Source: Larkinella punicea
GTDB taxonomy: Bacteria; Bacteroidota; Bacteroidia; Cytophagales; Spirosomataceae
Length of the DNA: 64,000 nucleotides
Reading direction: 5' to 3'
Assembly: GCF_003334855.1 (NCBI RefSeq)
Contig: NZ_QOWE01000010.1
Span: 1 to 64,000, forward strand
Shown here: piece by piece, positions 40,353 to 49,278 of the stretch
How the letters are laid out: each line of letters starts with the position of its first letter
How positions within the stretch are numbered: position 1 is the first letter of the stretch
Program-made: the position numbers and the translations under genes
Notes under the pieces: generated by a model
Database searches by the model: none
What the model was told of the DNA's origin: nothing
What the model saw: only the letters and a program-made list of their open reading frames with translations

Positions 40353-42185
40353 TTACTTATTCAGAAAATCCTGATAGGATTCTTCTTCGTAGGCTTCGCC
40401 CAGTTCGATATCCTGTTTTTGAATGACCCCATTCGAGGAAATGAGTTGGCGGCTGGTGTTGTCGAACAGCAGATGCCGGTTGGGCTGGACGACGCCAAAA
40501 CCGTTGTTAAACGCGAAATAAGCAAACGGGCGGTTTTGGGGGTTGAGTAAATCCCGGCTCCATTTAAAATCGGTAGCGTCTACCTTCAATTGGTGTAACA
40601 AGGTGGCCGCCAGATCAGTTTGGGAGCCGATGCGGTCGATGACCTGCGGTTTGGCTTTCAAAGCGCCCCCCAGCCACAACATGGGAATGTGGAAATCCCG
40701 CACGCGGTCGGTCGACAAAACCGGCAGCCGGTGTCCGTGATCCGCCGTAATCACAATGAGCGTGTTTGCCCACCACGGCTGCTTTTTGGCCTGGGCGATA
40801 AACTCGCCCAAACTGCGGTCGGCATAATACATCGAATTCAGAAACAACGATTCTTCATCCGTACCGGAAAACACCGTCGGCATCGGGACTTCAAACGGTT
40901 CGTGACTGCTTAAGGTGAACAGCGATACAAAAAAAGGCTGCTTTGCACCGCTCAGATCCGACAGAATCCGGCTGTACACCACATGGTCATGGGCGCCCCA
41001 TTTGGAATTCCAGTCGCTGGATTTAAAATCCGGTTTGGAAATGATCCGGCCAAACTGGTTGTGGTAGAGGTACGATTTGATGTTGGCAAATTCGGTTTCA
41101 CCACCGTAATAGAACGACGTTTCGTAACCGGCTTTTCTGAATTTTTCGCCCAGTGTTGGCAATTTCGCCGATTTGGTCGGTAAAGTCATGATGGAAGCCG
41201 TGGCCTGCGCCGGAAAACCGCTCAAAAGCGCAATCAACCCTTTTTCACTGCGGTCGCCACTGGCGAAAAGCTGGTTGAACAGGATGCCTTCGTGGCTGAG
41301 CTTTTCAAATTCTGGGGTAACACCGGCCCGCCCGCCCAAACCGGCAACGGTTTTGGCTGTAAAACTTTCCCAGACGATGAGAATGACATTCGGCTTTGGG
41401 TTGGTTAGCAACGACTGCTGGTTGCGAACCGGTTGAAAAAGAGGCTTTAATGTCCGGCTAGCCTGTCCTTTTGGGAAAAAGGAGAAGGGGTTTTTGCCAT
41501 ATTTATTCCGTTCCAGAACAGAATGCATAAAATTCCATTGGGGGGTTACGGCGGCATAGTTGGCAAAAGCTACCGGTGAGAAGTAAACGGCGCTGACATT
41601 CATGGGTGCTAATTGGAGTCCCCCCCGAATTGGGATAACCAGAGCCGCCGTTGCGGTCAGCAGCAGGGGCGTTGCAACCCACCACCGAATCGGATTCAGC
41701 CGAAGCAGCAGGGGGTGAATCAGCCGTTTAAAATAATAGTCGCCCACGAGTAACATTCCCACAAAGAGCGTAGTCAGCGATAAAATCGGCGAAGCCGCCA
41801 CCGACGCGGCTGCTTCCCGCGGTGATGTTAAATAATGTAAGGGGGTGATATCCAGGTGAAAACCCCAGGTGCGAAACACCTCCAGATCGGCAACCGTAAT
41901 CAGGGAAACGACGATCAGTTCGATGAGGGTGATGATTCGCAGGGACCGCGCGAGTTTCGGGGAAGACCAGTTGGGCAATAACGTGATGAGCAGGGCGGGA
42001 ATCATGGTGAGGTACCCGGCCGTTGAAAGGTCCATCCGCAGCCCATTGGCAAAAACACCCGCTATAGCCGCGGGATTCAACTGGCTGGTTTGGGATTGAT
42101 AGATCAAAAAAAGAACGCGGCTCACCAGCAACCAGCCGGTCCAGCCCGTCAAATACGCCATGAGAATAAGCAAACGACTCTTCAT
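40353..42185 (-). CDS. LtaS-type sulfatase / phosphoglycerol transferase family membrane enzyme
   Basis: It has 610 residues. Five TM helices occupy the first ~230 residues. A periplasmic alkaline-phosphatase-fold domain follows: KPNVILIVWESFTAKTVAGLGG (metal ligand and Ser/Thr nucleophile region), SGDRSEKGLIALLSGFPAQ, KWGAHDHVVYSRI, FVSLFTLSSHEPFEVP and VITADHGHRLP. Members of this group transfer phosphoglycerol or phosphoethanolamine groups, or act as hydrolases. Bacteroidota lack lipoteichoic acid, so the product is unknown, probably an envelope glycolipid or glycan decoration. Confidence 0.9.
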   Translation of the reverse strand: MKSRLLILMAYLTGWTGWLLVSRVLFLIYQSQTSQLNPAAIAGVFANGLRMDLSTAGYLTMIPALLITLLPNWSSPKLARSLRIITLIELIVVSLITVADLEVFRTWGFHLDITPLHYLTSPREAAASVAASPILSLTTLFVGMLLVGDYYFKRLIHPLLLRLNPIRWWVATPLLLTATAALVIPIRGGLQLAPMNVSAVYFSPVAFANYAAVTPQWNFMHSVLERNKYGKNPFSFFPKGQASRTLKPLFQPVRNQQSLLTNPKPNVILIVWESFTAKTVAGLGGRAGVTPEFEKLSHEGILFNQLFASGDRSEKGLIALLSGFPAQATASIMTLPTKSAKLPTLGEKFRKAGYETSFYYGGETEFANIKSYLYHNQFGRIISKPDFKSSDWNSKWGAHDHVVYSRILSDLSGAKQPFFVSLFTLSSHEPFEVPMPTVFSGTDEESLFLNSMYYADRSLGEFIAQAKKQPWWANTLIVITADHGHRLPVLSTDRVRDFHIPMLWLGGALKAKPQVIDRIGSQTDLAATLLHQLKVDATDFKWSRDLLNPQNRPFAYFAFNNGFGVVQPNRHLLFDNTSRQLISSNGVIQKQDIELGEAYEEESYQDFLNK

Positions 42186-42504
42186 TATTTTTGTAAATAC
42201 AATGACCAGGGGGCCGCAAAGGTAACACGATTCCGGGCTCGATAATGCCTTATTATGTAAACGGTTATAGAATTGTGGTTTACTTTATCTTTTGTAGATG
42301 CAATTTGTTCTGGTGTAGATGCAAAATTTGGATGAAATAGGTATTTTCTCAGATGAAGGAATTTCAATGATCAAAAACCAGTTTTTGTGATTTTTAGCAA
42401 TTTCTCGTGAAAAATAGGTTAAAACGGATGTTATTTCTTGGAAATTACAACAAATAATCAGTATTTTTGGGTGTTTTTAATCCAAAAACCACCTCGAACC
42501 TAAT
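42186..42504 (+). promoter_or_regulatory. Intergenic region with glutamine synthetase promoter
   Basis: This 319-bp gap between divergent genes is AT-rich. TTG at 42438-42440, a 21-base spacer and TATTTTTG at 42462-42469 fit the TTG / TAnnTTTG promoter, predicting a leader of about 28 bases before the glutamine synthetase ATG. I see no gene here. The repeated AGATGCAA (near 42296 and 42316) is the only other pattern I noticed. Confidence 0.55.
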
Positions 42505-44694
42505 ATGTCAAACTTTCGGTTTAAAGCTCTCGAAATTGCACAAAGTCGGCAAGCCCTCTCTGTTCCACCTCCGGCAGAACGTGTAACGGAATACTATGGC
42601 TCCTACACATTTAACAACGAGGTTATGCGTTCCCTGCTGTCGCCGGAAGCATATCTGAAAATCACCCAGGCCATTGATACCGGCGGTAAAATCGACCGCG
42701 ACATTGCCGACGAAGTGGCAAATGCCATGAAAGCCTGGGCAACGGCGAAAGGTGCAACCCATTATACGCACTGGTTTCAGCCATTAACGGGAGCAACAGC
42801 CGAAAAACACGACGCTTTCTTCGACGTGACGATGGACGGAAAAGCCATCGAAAAATTCAAAGGGGGCGCCTTGGTTCAGCAGGAACCGGATGCATCCTCG
42901 TTTCCAAGCGGTGGTCTGCGGAACACCTTCGAAGCACGCGGTTACACCGGTTGGGACCCCAGCTCGCCGGCTTTTTTGATGGACAACGGTGCGGGTGGAA
43001 AAACCCTTTGTATTCCCTCCGTATTTATATCGTATACCGGCGAAGCGCTTGACTACAAAACGCCTTTGTTGAAAGCCCTGCTGGAAGTTGACAAAGCCGC
43101 AACGGCGGTTTGTCAGTATTTCGACCGGAATGTAACCAAAGTAACCCCAACCCTGGGTGTCGAGCAGGAGTATTTTGTCGTTGACAAAGCCCTGTTCTAT
43201 GCGCGTCCGGATTTGGTAATGGCCGGTCGCAGTGTTTTCGGACATTCTCCGGCGCGTGGTCAGCAATTGGAAGACCACTATTTTGGCACGATTCCGCCCC
43301 GGGTGAATGCCTACATGGTTGACTTTGAGTTTGAAGCCATGAAATTGGGCATGCCGGTTCGGACGCGTCACAACGAGGTGGCTCCGGGTCAGTTCGAGGT
43401 AGCGCCAACGTTTGAAGAAGTGAACCTGGCCATCGACCACAACGCCCTGTTGATGGATTTGATGGAAAAAGTGGCCGAAAGACACAACTTCAAAGTGTTG
43501 TTCCACGAAAAACCGTTTGCCGGTATCAACGGTAGCGGGAAGCACAACAACTGGTCGCTGGGAACCAACACCGGCGTTAACCTGCTGTCTCCCAGCTCGA
43601 AACCAAAAGAAAGCCTGCGGTTTCTGACGTTCCTGGTCAACGTGGTAAAAGCCGTTCACGATCACGCGGATCTGCTGCGTGCCAGCATTGCCTCTGCGGG
43701 TAACGAATACCGTCTGGGTGCCAACGAAGCGCCCCCGGCCATTGTATCGGTGTTCCTGGGTGAGTCGCTGACGAAAGCCCTGGAAGACCTCGAAACGAAG
43801 TCGGAAGTGATTGTCAACAAAGGCGATAACGTCTATTACAAACTGGGAATCAACCGCATTCCGTCACTGCTGAGGGACAACACTGACCGGAACCGGACCT
43901 CACCGTTTGCCTTTACCGGAAACAAGTTCGAATTCCGCGCTGTGGGTGGTGGCGCCAACTCGGCGTCTACCATGACGGTTCTGAACACGATTGTTGCCGC
44001 TCAGTTGGTTACTTTCAAACAGGAACTGGATGCCCGTCTGGCCAATGGCGAGAAGAAAGAACTGGCCATCGTCGAGATTCTGAAAGAATACTACAAGTCG
44101 TCAAAACGGATTCTGTTCGAAGGAAACGGCTATTCGGATGAGTGGGTTGAAGAAGCCGCCAAACGGGGTCTGTCGAACATCAAATCGACACCGGAAGCAC
44201 TGGGCGTATACCTGAAACCCGAATCGCTGGAATTGTTCGAGCGCGTGGGTGTCCTGAGCCATGCCGAAGTCGAATCACGCTACGAAATCGAACTGGAGAA
44301 GTACATCAAAAAAGTACAGATCGAGTCGCGGGTAGTGGGTGATCTGGCGATGAATCACATCGTTTCAACGGCGCTGAAATACCTGAACAAACTGGCAGAA
44401 ACCGCCAAAGCGCTGGTTGACCTGGGCATGACTGACCAAGCCGAGCCGATCAAAGACTTGATCAAGGAGATTTCGGCCCGCGTAATTGCCATCAAGAAAA
44501 ACGTCGAAGAAATGACGGAAACCCGCAAGAAAGCGAACAATTTGACTGATACGGCCGAAATGGCGAAGCTATACGCTACGGAAGTAAAAGACTTCTTTGA
44601 CGTTATTCGTTACGAAGTTGACAAGCTGGAGCTCATCATCGATGATGAAGACTGGCCTCTGGTAAAATACCGCGAGTTACTTTTCGTCAAGTAA
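42505..44694 (+). CDS. glnN: Glutamine synthetase type III
   Basis: It has 729 residues, the GSIII size. Family signatures are FNNEVMRSLLSPEAYLKI, THYTHWFQPLTGATAEKHDAF, GLRNTFEARGYTGWDPSSPAF, GVEQEYFVVD, RTRHNEVAPGQFEVAP, FHEKPFAGINGSGKHNNWSLGTN (ATP/active site) and RTSPFAFTGNKFEFRAVGG. It makes glutamine from glutamate, ammonia and ATP in the cytoplasm. Together with the amt operon 4 kb upstream it forms the nitrogen-assimilation part of the window, though each has its own promoter. Confidence 0.97.
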   Translation: MSNFRFKALEIAQSRQALSVPPPAERVTEYYGSYTFNNEVMRSLLSPEAYLKITQAIDTGGKIDRDIADEVANAMKAWATAKGATHYTHWFQPLTGATAEKHDAFFDVTMDGKAIEKFKGGALVQQEPDASSFPSGGLRNTFEARGYTGWDPSSPAFLMDNGAGGKTLCIPSVFISYTGEALDYKTPLLKALLEVDKAATAVCQYFDRNVTKVTPTLGVEQEYFVVDKALFYARPDLVMAGRSVFGHSPARGQQLEDHYFGTIPPRVNAYMVDFEFEAMKLGMPVRTRHNEVAPGQFEVAPTFEEVNLAIDHNALLMDLMEKVAERHNFKVLFHEKPFAGINGSGKHNNWSLGTNTGVNLLSPSSKPKESLRFLTFLVNVVKAVHDHADLLRASIASAGNEYRLGANEAPPAIVSVFLGESLTKALEDLETKSEVIVNKGDNVYYKLGINRIPSLLRDNTDRNRTSPFAFTGNKFEFRAVGGGANSASTMTVLNTIVAAQLVTFKQELDARLANGEKKELAIVEILKEYYKSSKRILFEGNGYSDEWVEEAAKRGLSNIKSTPEALGVYLKPESLELFERVGVLSHAEVESRYEIELEKYIKKVQIESRVVGDLAMNHIVSTALKYLNKLAETAKALVDLGMTDQAEPIKDLIKEISARVIAIKKNVEEMTETRKKANNLTDTAEMAKLYATEVKDFFDVIRYEVDKLELIIDDEDWPLVKYRELLFVK

Positions 44695-44722
44695 TAGTAA
44701 TTTTCCAACCATATCGTTACAT

Positions 44723-44756
44723 AAAGCCTGCGCCAATTGGTGCAGGCTTTTGTTTT
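44723..44756 (+). terminator. Terminator after glutamine synthetase gene
   Basis: AAAGCCTGCGCC (44723-44734) pairs with GGTGCAGGCTTT (44739-44750) with one G-U pair, loop AATT, followed by TTGTTTTG. Confidence 0.8.
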
Positions 44757-44793
44757 GCACGGCACCAGGCTTTTTTTTAATCCTATTAATCGG

Positions 44794-44826
44794 TTTTGAC
44801 AACAATCAGTGGTTTATTTACATTTC
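44794..44826 (+). promoter_or_regulatory. Candidate promoter of M28 peptidase gene
   Basis: TTTTG at 44794-44798 and TACATTTC at 44819-44826 (last base differs from TAnnTTTG), 20-base spacer. It lies about 70 bp before the ATG at 44897. Confidence 0.4.
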
Positions 44827-44896
44827 TGCCTGCCAAACCAAAAAACCGGTTTTGCACGTTTAGAAAGTAAAGGCCCAACCTCTAACCGAACTAGTA

Positions 44897-46105
44897 ATGC
44901 CGTTTTCGATGGACACTTTGCTGCGCGATTTAAGCCGCCTGCCACACCGGGGGGCGGCCACGGTTTTCGAAGCGTCTGCGATTGAACGGTTGTCATTGGC
45001 CCTCCGGGAACTGCAGGCCACCGTAACGGTCGAACCCTTCCGGACGCCCCGTACCTATGTGACGGTGATTTACTGGCTAATCGCCGGCATCGTTACCGGG
45101 TTGTTGACGGCACCCTGGCTCGGCTGGCTGGCGGTGCTCTGGACGTGGGGCTGGGTAACGTTGGCCTGGTTGTTTTTCAACTGGCGGTTTTCGCCCGTCA
45201 CCCGGCTTCCTCCGCAGGTAACCTCCCACAATATCATTGGCCGATGGCGTGAAACCGGGTTTGGGTATGCCGGTGACCAGGAAAAACCGGTGATGAAAGT
45301 CATTTTGATGGCGCATTACGATACGGCGCCCATCTCGCTCTTATACCGAACCGGCACCGTGAACAGTTTCCATACCACCCTTGTTCTGTCGCTGGTGCTG
45401 ATGCTGGGGGCCGGGCTGTTGGTACTCTTTGAACAACTGGGCGTAAACAGCGACTGGATGCCGTGGATTCGCTATGGCCTAATTGCCTATTTTGTTCTCC
45501 AGGCGCTGCTCGGAACACTCGGATATTGGCTCTATGGCTACACCAACGGAGCAAGCGACAACGCAACGGGGGTTGCGGCCGCCATCGCCACCGCCGAACG
45601 GCTAAAGCAATTGTATATGCCCGGACTGGAAACCGAGGTGGTGCTGACCGGAGCGGAGGAAGCGGGTATGATTGGCTCCCGGGCCTATCTGGACAAACAC
45701 ATCGACAGTTGGCCCAAAGGCCGGACGGTGGTGGTCAATTTCGATACGCTGGGCAATGGATCGCTGCGGATCATTAAACATACCGGAACGGTTGAAGTTA
45801 TTGAATATACCAACGAGCTGATGAAAACGGCGGAGCGTTTGCTGGAAGAAAAACCGTTCCGCGGGGTGGTCAAACCCGGGCGCTGGCACACGGCCGATTT
45901 CGACAGCGTCTGGTTTGTGCGCCGGAAAATTCCGGTGATGACCCTGACGGCGATGGACGCCAAAGGCCGAATGCCCAACATTCACCGCCCGGAAGATCAG
46001 TTGCTGGTGACGGATGTCAGTGCCATTCCAACGGCGGTCGATTTTGCCATTCAGACGCTTGTACGGCATTACCAGACGTATGAAATCACCGCCGAGCGGT
46101 TGTGA
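44897..46105 (+). CDS. M28-family metallopeptidase with membrane segments
   Basis: It has 402 residues. Metal ligands of the M28 aminopeptidase family are present: His140 (VILMAHYDTAP), Asp221 (NGASDNATGVAAAI), catalytic Glu254/Glu255 (LTGAEEAGMIGSRAY), Asp283 (VNFDTLGNG) and a late His (MPNIHRPEDQL). TM helices are at about 55-75 and 78-96. Unusually, two more lie at about 160-180 and 190-212, that is between the first and second metal ligands. A fifth strand-rich C-terminus completes the domain. It is a membrane-bound aminopeptidase-like enzyme; the active-site side of the membrane is not certain. Confidence 0.85.
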   Translation: MPFSMDTLLRDLSRLPHRGAATVFEASAIERLSLALRELQATVTVEPFRTPRTYVTVIYWLIAGIVTGLLTAPWLGWLAVLWTWGWVTLAWLFFNWRFSPVTRLPPQVTSHNIIGRWRETGFGYAGDQEKPVMKVILMAHYDTAPISLLYRTGTVNSFHTTLVLSLVLMLGAGLLVLFEQLGVNSDWMPWIRYGLIAYFVLQALLGTLGYWLYGYTNGASDNATGVAAAIATAERLKQLYMPGLETEVVLTGAEEAGMIGSRAYLDKHIDSWPKGRTVVVNFDTLGNGSLRIIKHTGTVEVIEYTNELMKTAERLLEEKPFRGVVKPGRWHTADFDSVWFVRRKIPVMTLTAMDAKGRMPNIHRPEDQLLVTDVSAIPTAVDFAIQTLVRHYQTYEITAERL

Positions 46106-46131
46106 ATTGAACGGTCTGCCGGTTTTAGATG

Positions 46132-46161
46132 TTGAATTTTACGGGCGGGTTTGTAGATTTG
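46132..46161 (+). promoter_or_regulatory. Promoter of the hypothetical-rsmE-DUF4159 operon
   Basis: TTG at 46132-46134, a 19-base spacer and TAGATTTG at 46154-46161 match TTG / TAnnTTTG exactly, 37 bp before the ATG at 46199. Confidence 0.6.
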
Positions 46162-46198
46162 CCCAATCGATTACACGCAAATTTTAACAATTACTGCA

Positions 46199-46768
46199 AT
46201 GGGTACGTATAAAAACGAGGGATTTGAACCCGCAACGATTCAACTTCTGAAAGAGGAATGCCAGGAGGAAGGAAGTTCATTCGTCTATGTGGAAGATGAA
46301 GATGATGATCTGGAGGTTCTGAATTCAGGCGAATGCGTTCACATTCAGTTTGTTGGTAAACACAAGGAAAGCGAAGTTATCTACGACGCCATTATTTATA
46401 CGTTGCGGCTTCACCACAGCAGCCTGGTGTATGAAATGGCCATGGAAAAGGTCAAGAAATCGTTTCCCCAGTATATCCCGGTGGAGGAACGGAAGCCCGA
46501 TTACCGGATCGATGCGGAACTGGAAGAGGAAATCGAGTTGTTCTTAACCGAGTTGATCGAGGAAATCGAGGAGACCGAAGCGGTAAAAGTGCAGGAACAC
46601 ATTGAGATCGATCACGAGTTTGAATACGGAATCAGTCTGGATGTTTGCCTGAATGTCGAAGAAATTTCGGAAGAGGTCATCGAAGATTTTATCGCTCAGT
46701 TCAACAGCAACACGCTGAAACTGGACAAGACGATGTATTCCTTTACCAACGACGAACCCGAAGAGTAA
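46199..46768 (+). CDS. Acidic conserved hypothetical protein
   Basis: The product has 189 residues with very high Glu/Asp content, including EDEDDDLEVLN near residue 32 and ELEEEIELFLTELIEEIEETEA near 108. I do not recognise the family. The middle (GECVHIQFVGKHKESEVIYDAIIYTLRLHHSSLVYEMAMEKVKKSFP) looks like a compact folded domain. There is no signal peptide or TM helix. It is the first gene of a likely operon: rsmE starts 29 bp later and the DUF4159 gene follows. Confidence 0.75.
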   Translation: MGTYKNEGFEPATIQLLKEECQEEGSSFVYVEDEDDDLEVLNSGECVHIQFVGKHKESEVIYDAIIYTLRLHHSSLVYEMAMEKVKKSFPQYIPVEERKPDYRIDAELEEEIELFLTELIEEIEETEAVKVQEHIEIDHEFEYGISLDVCLNVEEISEEVIEDFIAQFNSNTLKLDKTMYSFTNDEPEE

Positions 46769-46797
46769 GCGCAAATTTCGACGGTTGGTCCGTATTT

Positions 46798-47499
46798 ATG
46801 CACCTGTTTTATCAGCCCGAAGCGGAAACAAACGCTTTTCTGAGCGAAGAAGAATCCCGGCATTGCGTCAAAACGCTGCGACTGGCCAAAGGAGCAGCAA
46901 TCGATGTGACCGATGGTCGCGGCAAACGTCACAACTGTGTCATTGAAACCGCCGACCCGCGCCGGTGTATTTTTCGGATTGTTGACACGTACCGCCAGGC
47001 TCCGCGGCCATACCGGATTCACCTGGCCGTGGCGCCGACCAAAAACATGGACCGAATCGAATGGCTCGTGGAAAAAGCGGTGGAACTGGGCGTCGATCAG
47101 TTTAGTTTTTTTGTCAGTCAGCATTCCGAACGCCGGATGCTCAAAACCGACCGGCTGGAGAAGATTGCTGTTGCGGCCATGAAGCAATCCCTGCAGTTGT
47201 TTATGCCGGTGATCGAACCGGTGCTGGATTTCAAAACCGTGCTTGCCCAGGCTGCCGACGATCGGTTCATTGCGCATCTTCCTGAAAACGAACCTGCGGT
47301 GTCTTTGCTGAAAGCCGCCAAACCGGAGCGGACAACCCTGGTGCTGATTGGTCCCGAGGGCGATTTTTCGGAGCGTGAAATGCAACAGGCAATTGAAAAT
47401 GGATTCAAAATGGTTAAATTAGGGGAGACCCGGCTGCGTACCGAAACGGCGGCTCTGGCGGCTTGTCATACCATTCATCTGATTAATACGACAACCTGA
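46798..47499 (+). CDS. rsmE: 16S rRNA m3U1498 methyltransferase
   Basis: It has 233 residues from the ATG at 46798 (family start MHLFYQPE). N-terminal PUA-like domain (LSEEESRHCVKTLRLAKGAAIDVTDGRG), then a SPOUT methyltransferase domain: RIHLAVAPTKNMDRIEWLVEKAVELGVDQF, VLIGPEGDFSEREMQQAI and the trefoil-knot LGETRLRTETAALAA. It methylates U1498 of 16S rRNA with S-adenosylmethionine. The next gene starts 2 bp after the stop. Confidence 0.95.
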   Translation: MHLFYQPEAETNAFLSEEESRHCVKTLRLAKGAAIDVTDGRGKRHNCVIETADPRRCIFRIVDTYRQAPRPYRIHLAVAPTKNMDRIEWLVEKAVELGVDQFSFFVSQHSERRMLKTDRLEKIAVAAMKQSLQLFMPVIEPVLDFKTVLAQAADDRFIAHLPENEPAVSLLKAAKPERTTLVLIGPEGDFSEREMQQAIENGFKMVKLGETRLRTETAALAACHTIHLINTTT

Positions 47500-47501
47500 A
47501 C

Positions 47502-48173
47502 ATGAAGCGACTTACTGGAATTTCTTTGGCGGTTTTGGTTTTAGCCTTGACGACGGCCTTGTCGGTACAGGCGCAGTATTCGTATAAAATTGCCAAATTG
47601 AAGTACAATGGCGGGGGCGACTGGTATGCCAACAAAACGTCGATTCCCAACCTGATCAAGTTTTGCAATGCCAACCTGCGGATGAATATTTTTCCGGAAG
47701 AAGACATTGTGGAAGTGGGCAGTCCCGAATTATTTTCGTATCCCTTCGTTCATATGACAGGCCACGGGAACGTCGTTTTTTCGGATGCCGAAGCCCAAAA
47801 CATGCGCCGGTATCTGATGTCGGGCGGTTTTCTGCATATTGATGACAATTACGGGCTGGATAAATTCATCCGGCGCGAGATGAAAAAGGTATTTCCGGAA
47901 CTGTCGTTTATCGAATTGCCGTACAATCATCCGGTTTACCACCAGAAATTCAACTTCACCAACGGCCTGCCGAAAGTGCATGAACACGATGGAAAGGCAC
48001 CGCAGGGATTTGGATTAATCTGGGAAGGGCGTTTAATCTGTTTTTACAGTTTTGAGTGTGATTTGGGGAATGGCTGGGAAGACCAATCGGTCTATAATGA
48101 CCCGGAAGAGGCTCGTCAGCAAGCTTTACGCATGGGAGCCAACCTGTTACAGTATTCGACAACCGCTTTTTGA
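47502..48173 (+). CDS. Secreted DUF4159 protein
   Basis: It has 223 residues with a signal peptide (LAVLVLALTTALSVQAQ). The DUF4159 core is visible: YKIAKLKYNGGGDWYANKTSIPNLIKFCN, YPFVHMTGHGNVVFSDAEAQNMRRYLMSGGFLHIDDNYGLDKFIRREMKKVFPE and IWEGRLICFYSFECDLGNGWED. It has a class-I-amidotransferase-like flavour, but the catalytic function is unknown. It is the last gene of the operon with rsmE. Confidence 0.88.
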   Translation: MKRLTGISLAVLVLALTTALSVQAQYSYKIAKLKYNGGGDWYANKTSIPNLIKFCNANLRMNIFPEEDIVEVGSPELFSYPFVHMTGHGNVVFSDAEAQNMRRYLMSGGFLHIDDNYGLDKFIRREMKKVFPELSFIELPYNHPVYHQKFNFTNGLPKVHEHDGKAPQGFGLIWEGRLICFYSFECDLGNGWEDQSVYNDPEEARQQALRMGANLLQYSTTAF

Positions 48174-48231
48174 GAAAATAAATAAAAAATAAAAATTTGT
48201 CTTATTCGGTTAACTATCGACGTTATTGTTG

Positions 48232-48239
48232 TAGATTTG
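48232..48239 (+). promoter_or_regulatory. -7 promoter element before the desaturase gene
   Basis: TAGATTTG matches TAnnTTTG exactly and lies 59 bp before the GTG start; no good -33 TTG is seen at the expected distance. Confidence 0.4.
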
Positions 48240-48298
48240 TAGAATCTAATTGCACTGAAGTTGGTTTTTAGCCATTCACCTTTAACAAATTTAATCCC

Positions 48299-49111
48299 GT
48301 GGTAATAATCCTTATTGCCTTTGTTGTTCACTGGTACGTATCGCTTTTCTGCCAGACATTTTTTCTGCACCGGTATTCGGCTCACAAAATGTTCACGATG
48401 AGCAAGGTATGGGAACGCTTTTTCTTTTTCCTGACCTATCTCTCACAAGGGTCCTCGTATTTGAGTCCTCGCGCTTACGCCGTTCTGCACCGGATGCACC
48501 ATGCGTTCAGTGATACACCCAAAGACCCGCACTCTCCACACCACACGAAAAACGTGTTTACGATGATGTGGAAAACGAAAGATCTGTACAATGCCGTCCT
48601 GAACCGGGTGCGGCCGATTGAAGCTAAATTTGACCGCAACTACCCGGAATGGTATGCGCTGGAAAAAATCGGTGATTCCTGGATTTCCCGCGTAGCCTGG
48701 GGAACGGTGTATTCATTGTTCTACATCTTCGCCTTCGTTTACCTGGATATGCACTGGGCGTTTTTCTTCCTGCTGCCGATTCACTTCCTGATGGGACCGA
48801 TCCACGGAGCGATTGTGAACTGGAGCGGACACAAGTACGGTTACGCCAACTTCGACAACCACGACCGGTCTAAAAACTCGATGTTTTTTGATTGGCTGAT
48901 GATGGGCGAGTTGTTCCAGAACAACCACCACAAACGTCCGAATGCTGCTAATTTCGGTGCGCGTTGGTTCGAACTCGATCCGACCTACCCGGTTATCCGG
49001 CTGCTGTCGGCGTTGGGAATCATTAAAATGCGCCCCGCGAAAGTAACGACCAACGAATTCGAAACCGGACACGACCGTCTGGTGGAACATAACGAGAAAA
49101 TGTCGGCTTAA
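48299..49111 (+). CDS. Membrane fatty acid desaturase (acyl-CoA/acyl-lipid type)
   Basis: It has 270 residues from a GTG start. The three histidine boxes of membrane desaturases are present: HRYSAH, HRMHH (YAVLHRMHHAFSDTP) and NNHHK (GELFQNNHHKRPNAANFG). Hydrophobic segments are at about 1-20, 115-155 and around 160-175. It inserts a double bond in fatty acyl chains, which usually serves membrane fluidity. It is alone, with its own promoter element and a strong terminator. Confidence 0.92.
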   Translation: MVIILIAFVVHWYVSLFCQTFFLHRYSAHKMFTMSKVWERFFFFLTYLSQGSSYLSPRAYAVLHRMHHAFSDTPKDPHSPHHTKNVFTMMWKTKDLYNAVLNRVRPIEAKFDRNYPEWYALEKIGDSWISRVAWGTVYSLFYIFAFVYLDMHWAFFFLLPIHFLMGPIHGAIVNWSGHKYGYANFDNHDRSKNSMFFDWLMMGELFQNNHHKRPNAANFGARWFELDPTYPVIRLLSALGIIKMRPAKVTTNEFETGHDRLVEHNEKMSA

Positions 49112-49123
49112 CGGCCTACACAT

Positions 49124-49172
49124 CCAAACCAAAAATGCCCGCCAGTCAGACTGGCGGGCATTTTTGGTTTGG
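49124..49172. terminator. Terminator with perfect 23-bp stem after desaturase gene
   Basis: CCAAACCAAAAATGCCCGCC... (49124-49146) and its exact reverse complement (49150-49172), loop CAG. It is followed within 6 bp by another inverted repeat. Confidence 0.88.
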
Positions 49173-49177
49173 AGAAG

Positions 49178-49249
49178 AAAGAGGTTAGACAAGAGAGTAA
49201 AGACTTTTATCAGATCGGACTTGTCTTTATTCTCTTGTCTAACCTCTTT
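49178..49249. repeat. 27-bp inverted repeat, same family as 18.3 kb
   Basis: Arms 49178-49204 (AAAGAGGTTAGACAAGAGAG...) and 49223-49249, one G-U position. The 24-bp core differs from the repeat at 18298-18394 at a single base. A partial third copy of the arm (TAACCTCTTTACTC) follows at about 49262-49275, right before the minus-strand gene end. Confidence 0.85.
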
Positions 49250-49278
49250 ACTCCCTTCTCTAACCTCTTTACTCTTTT

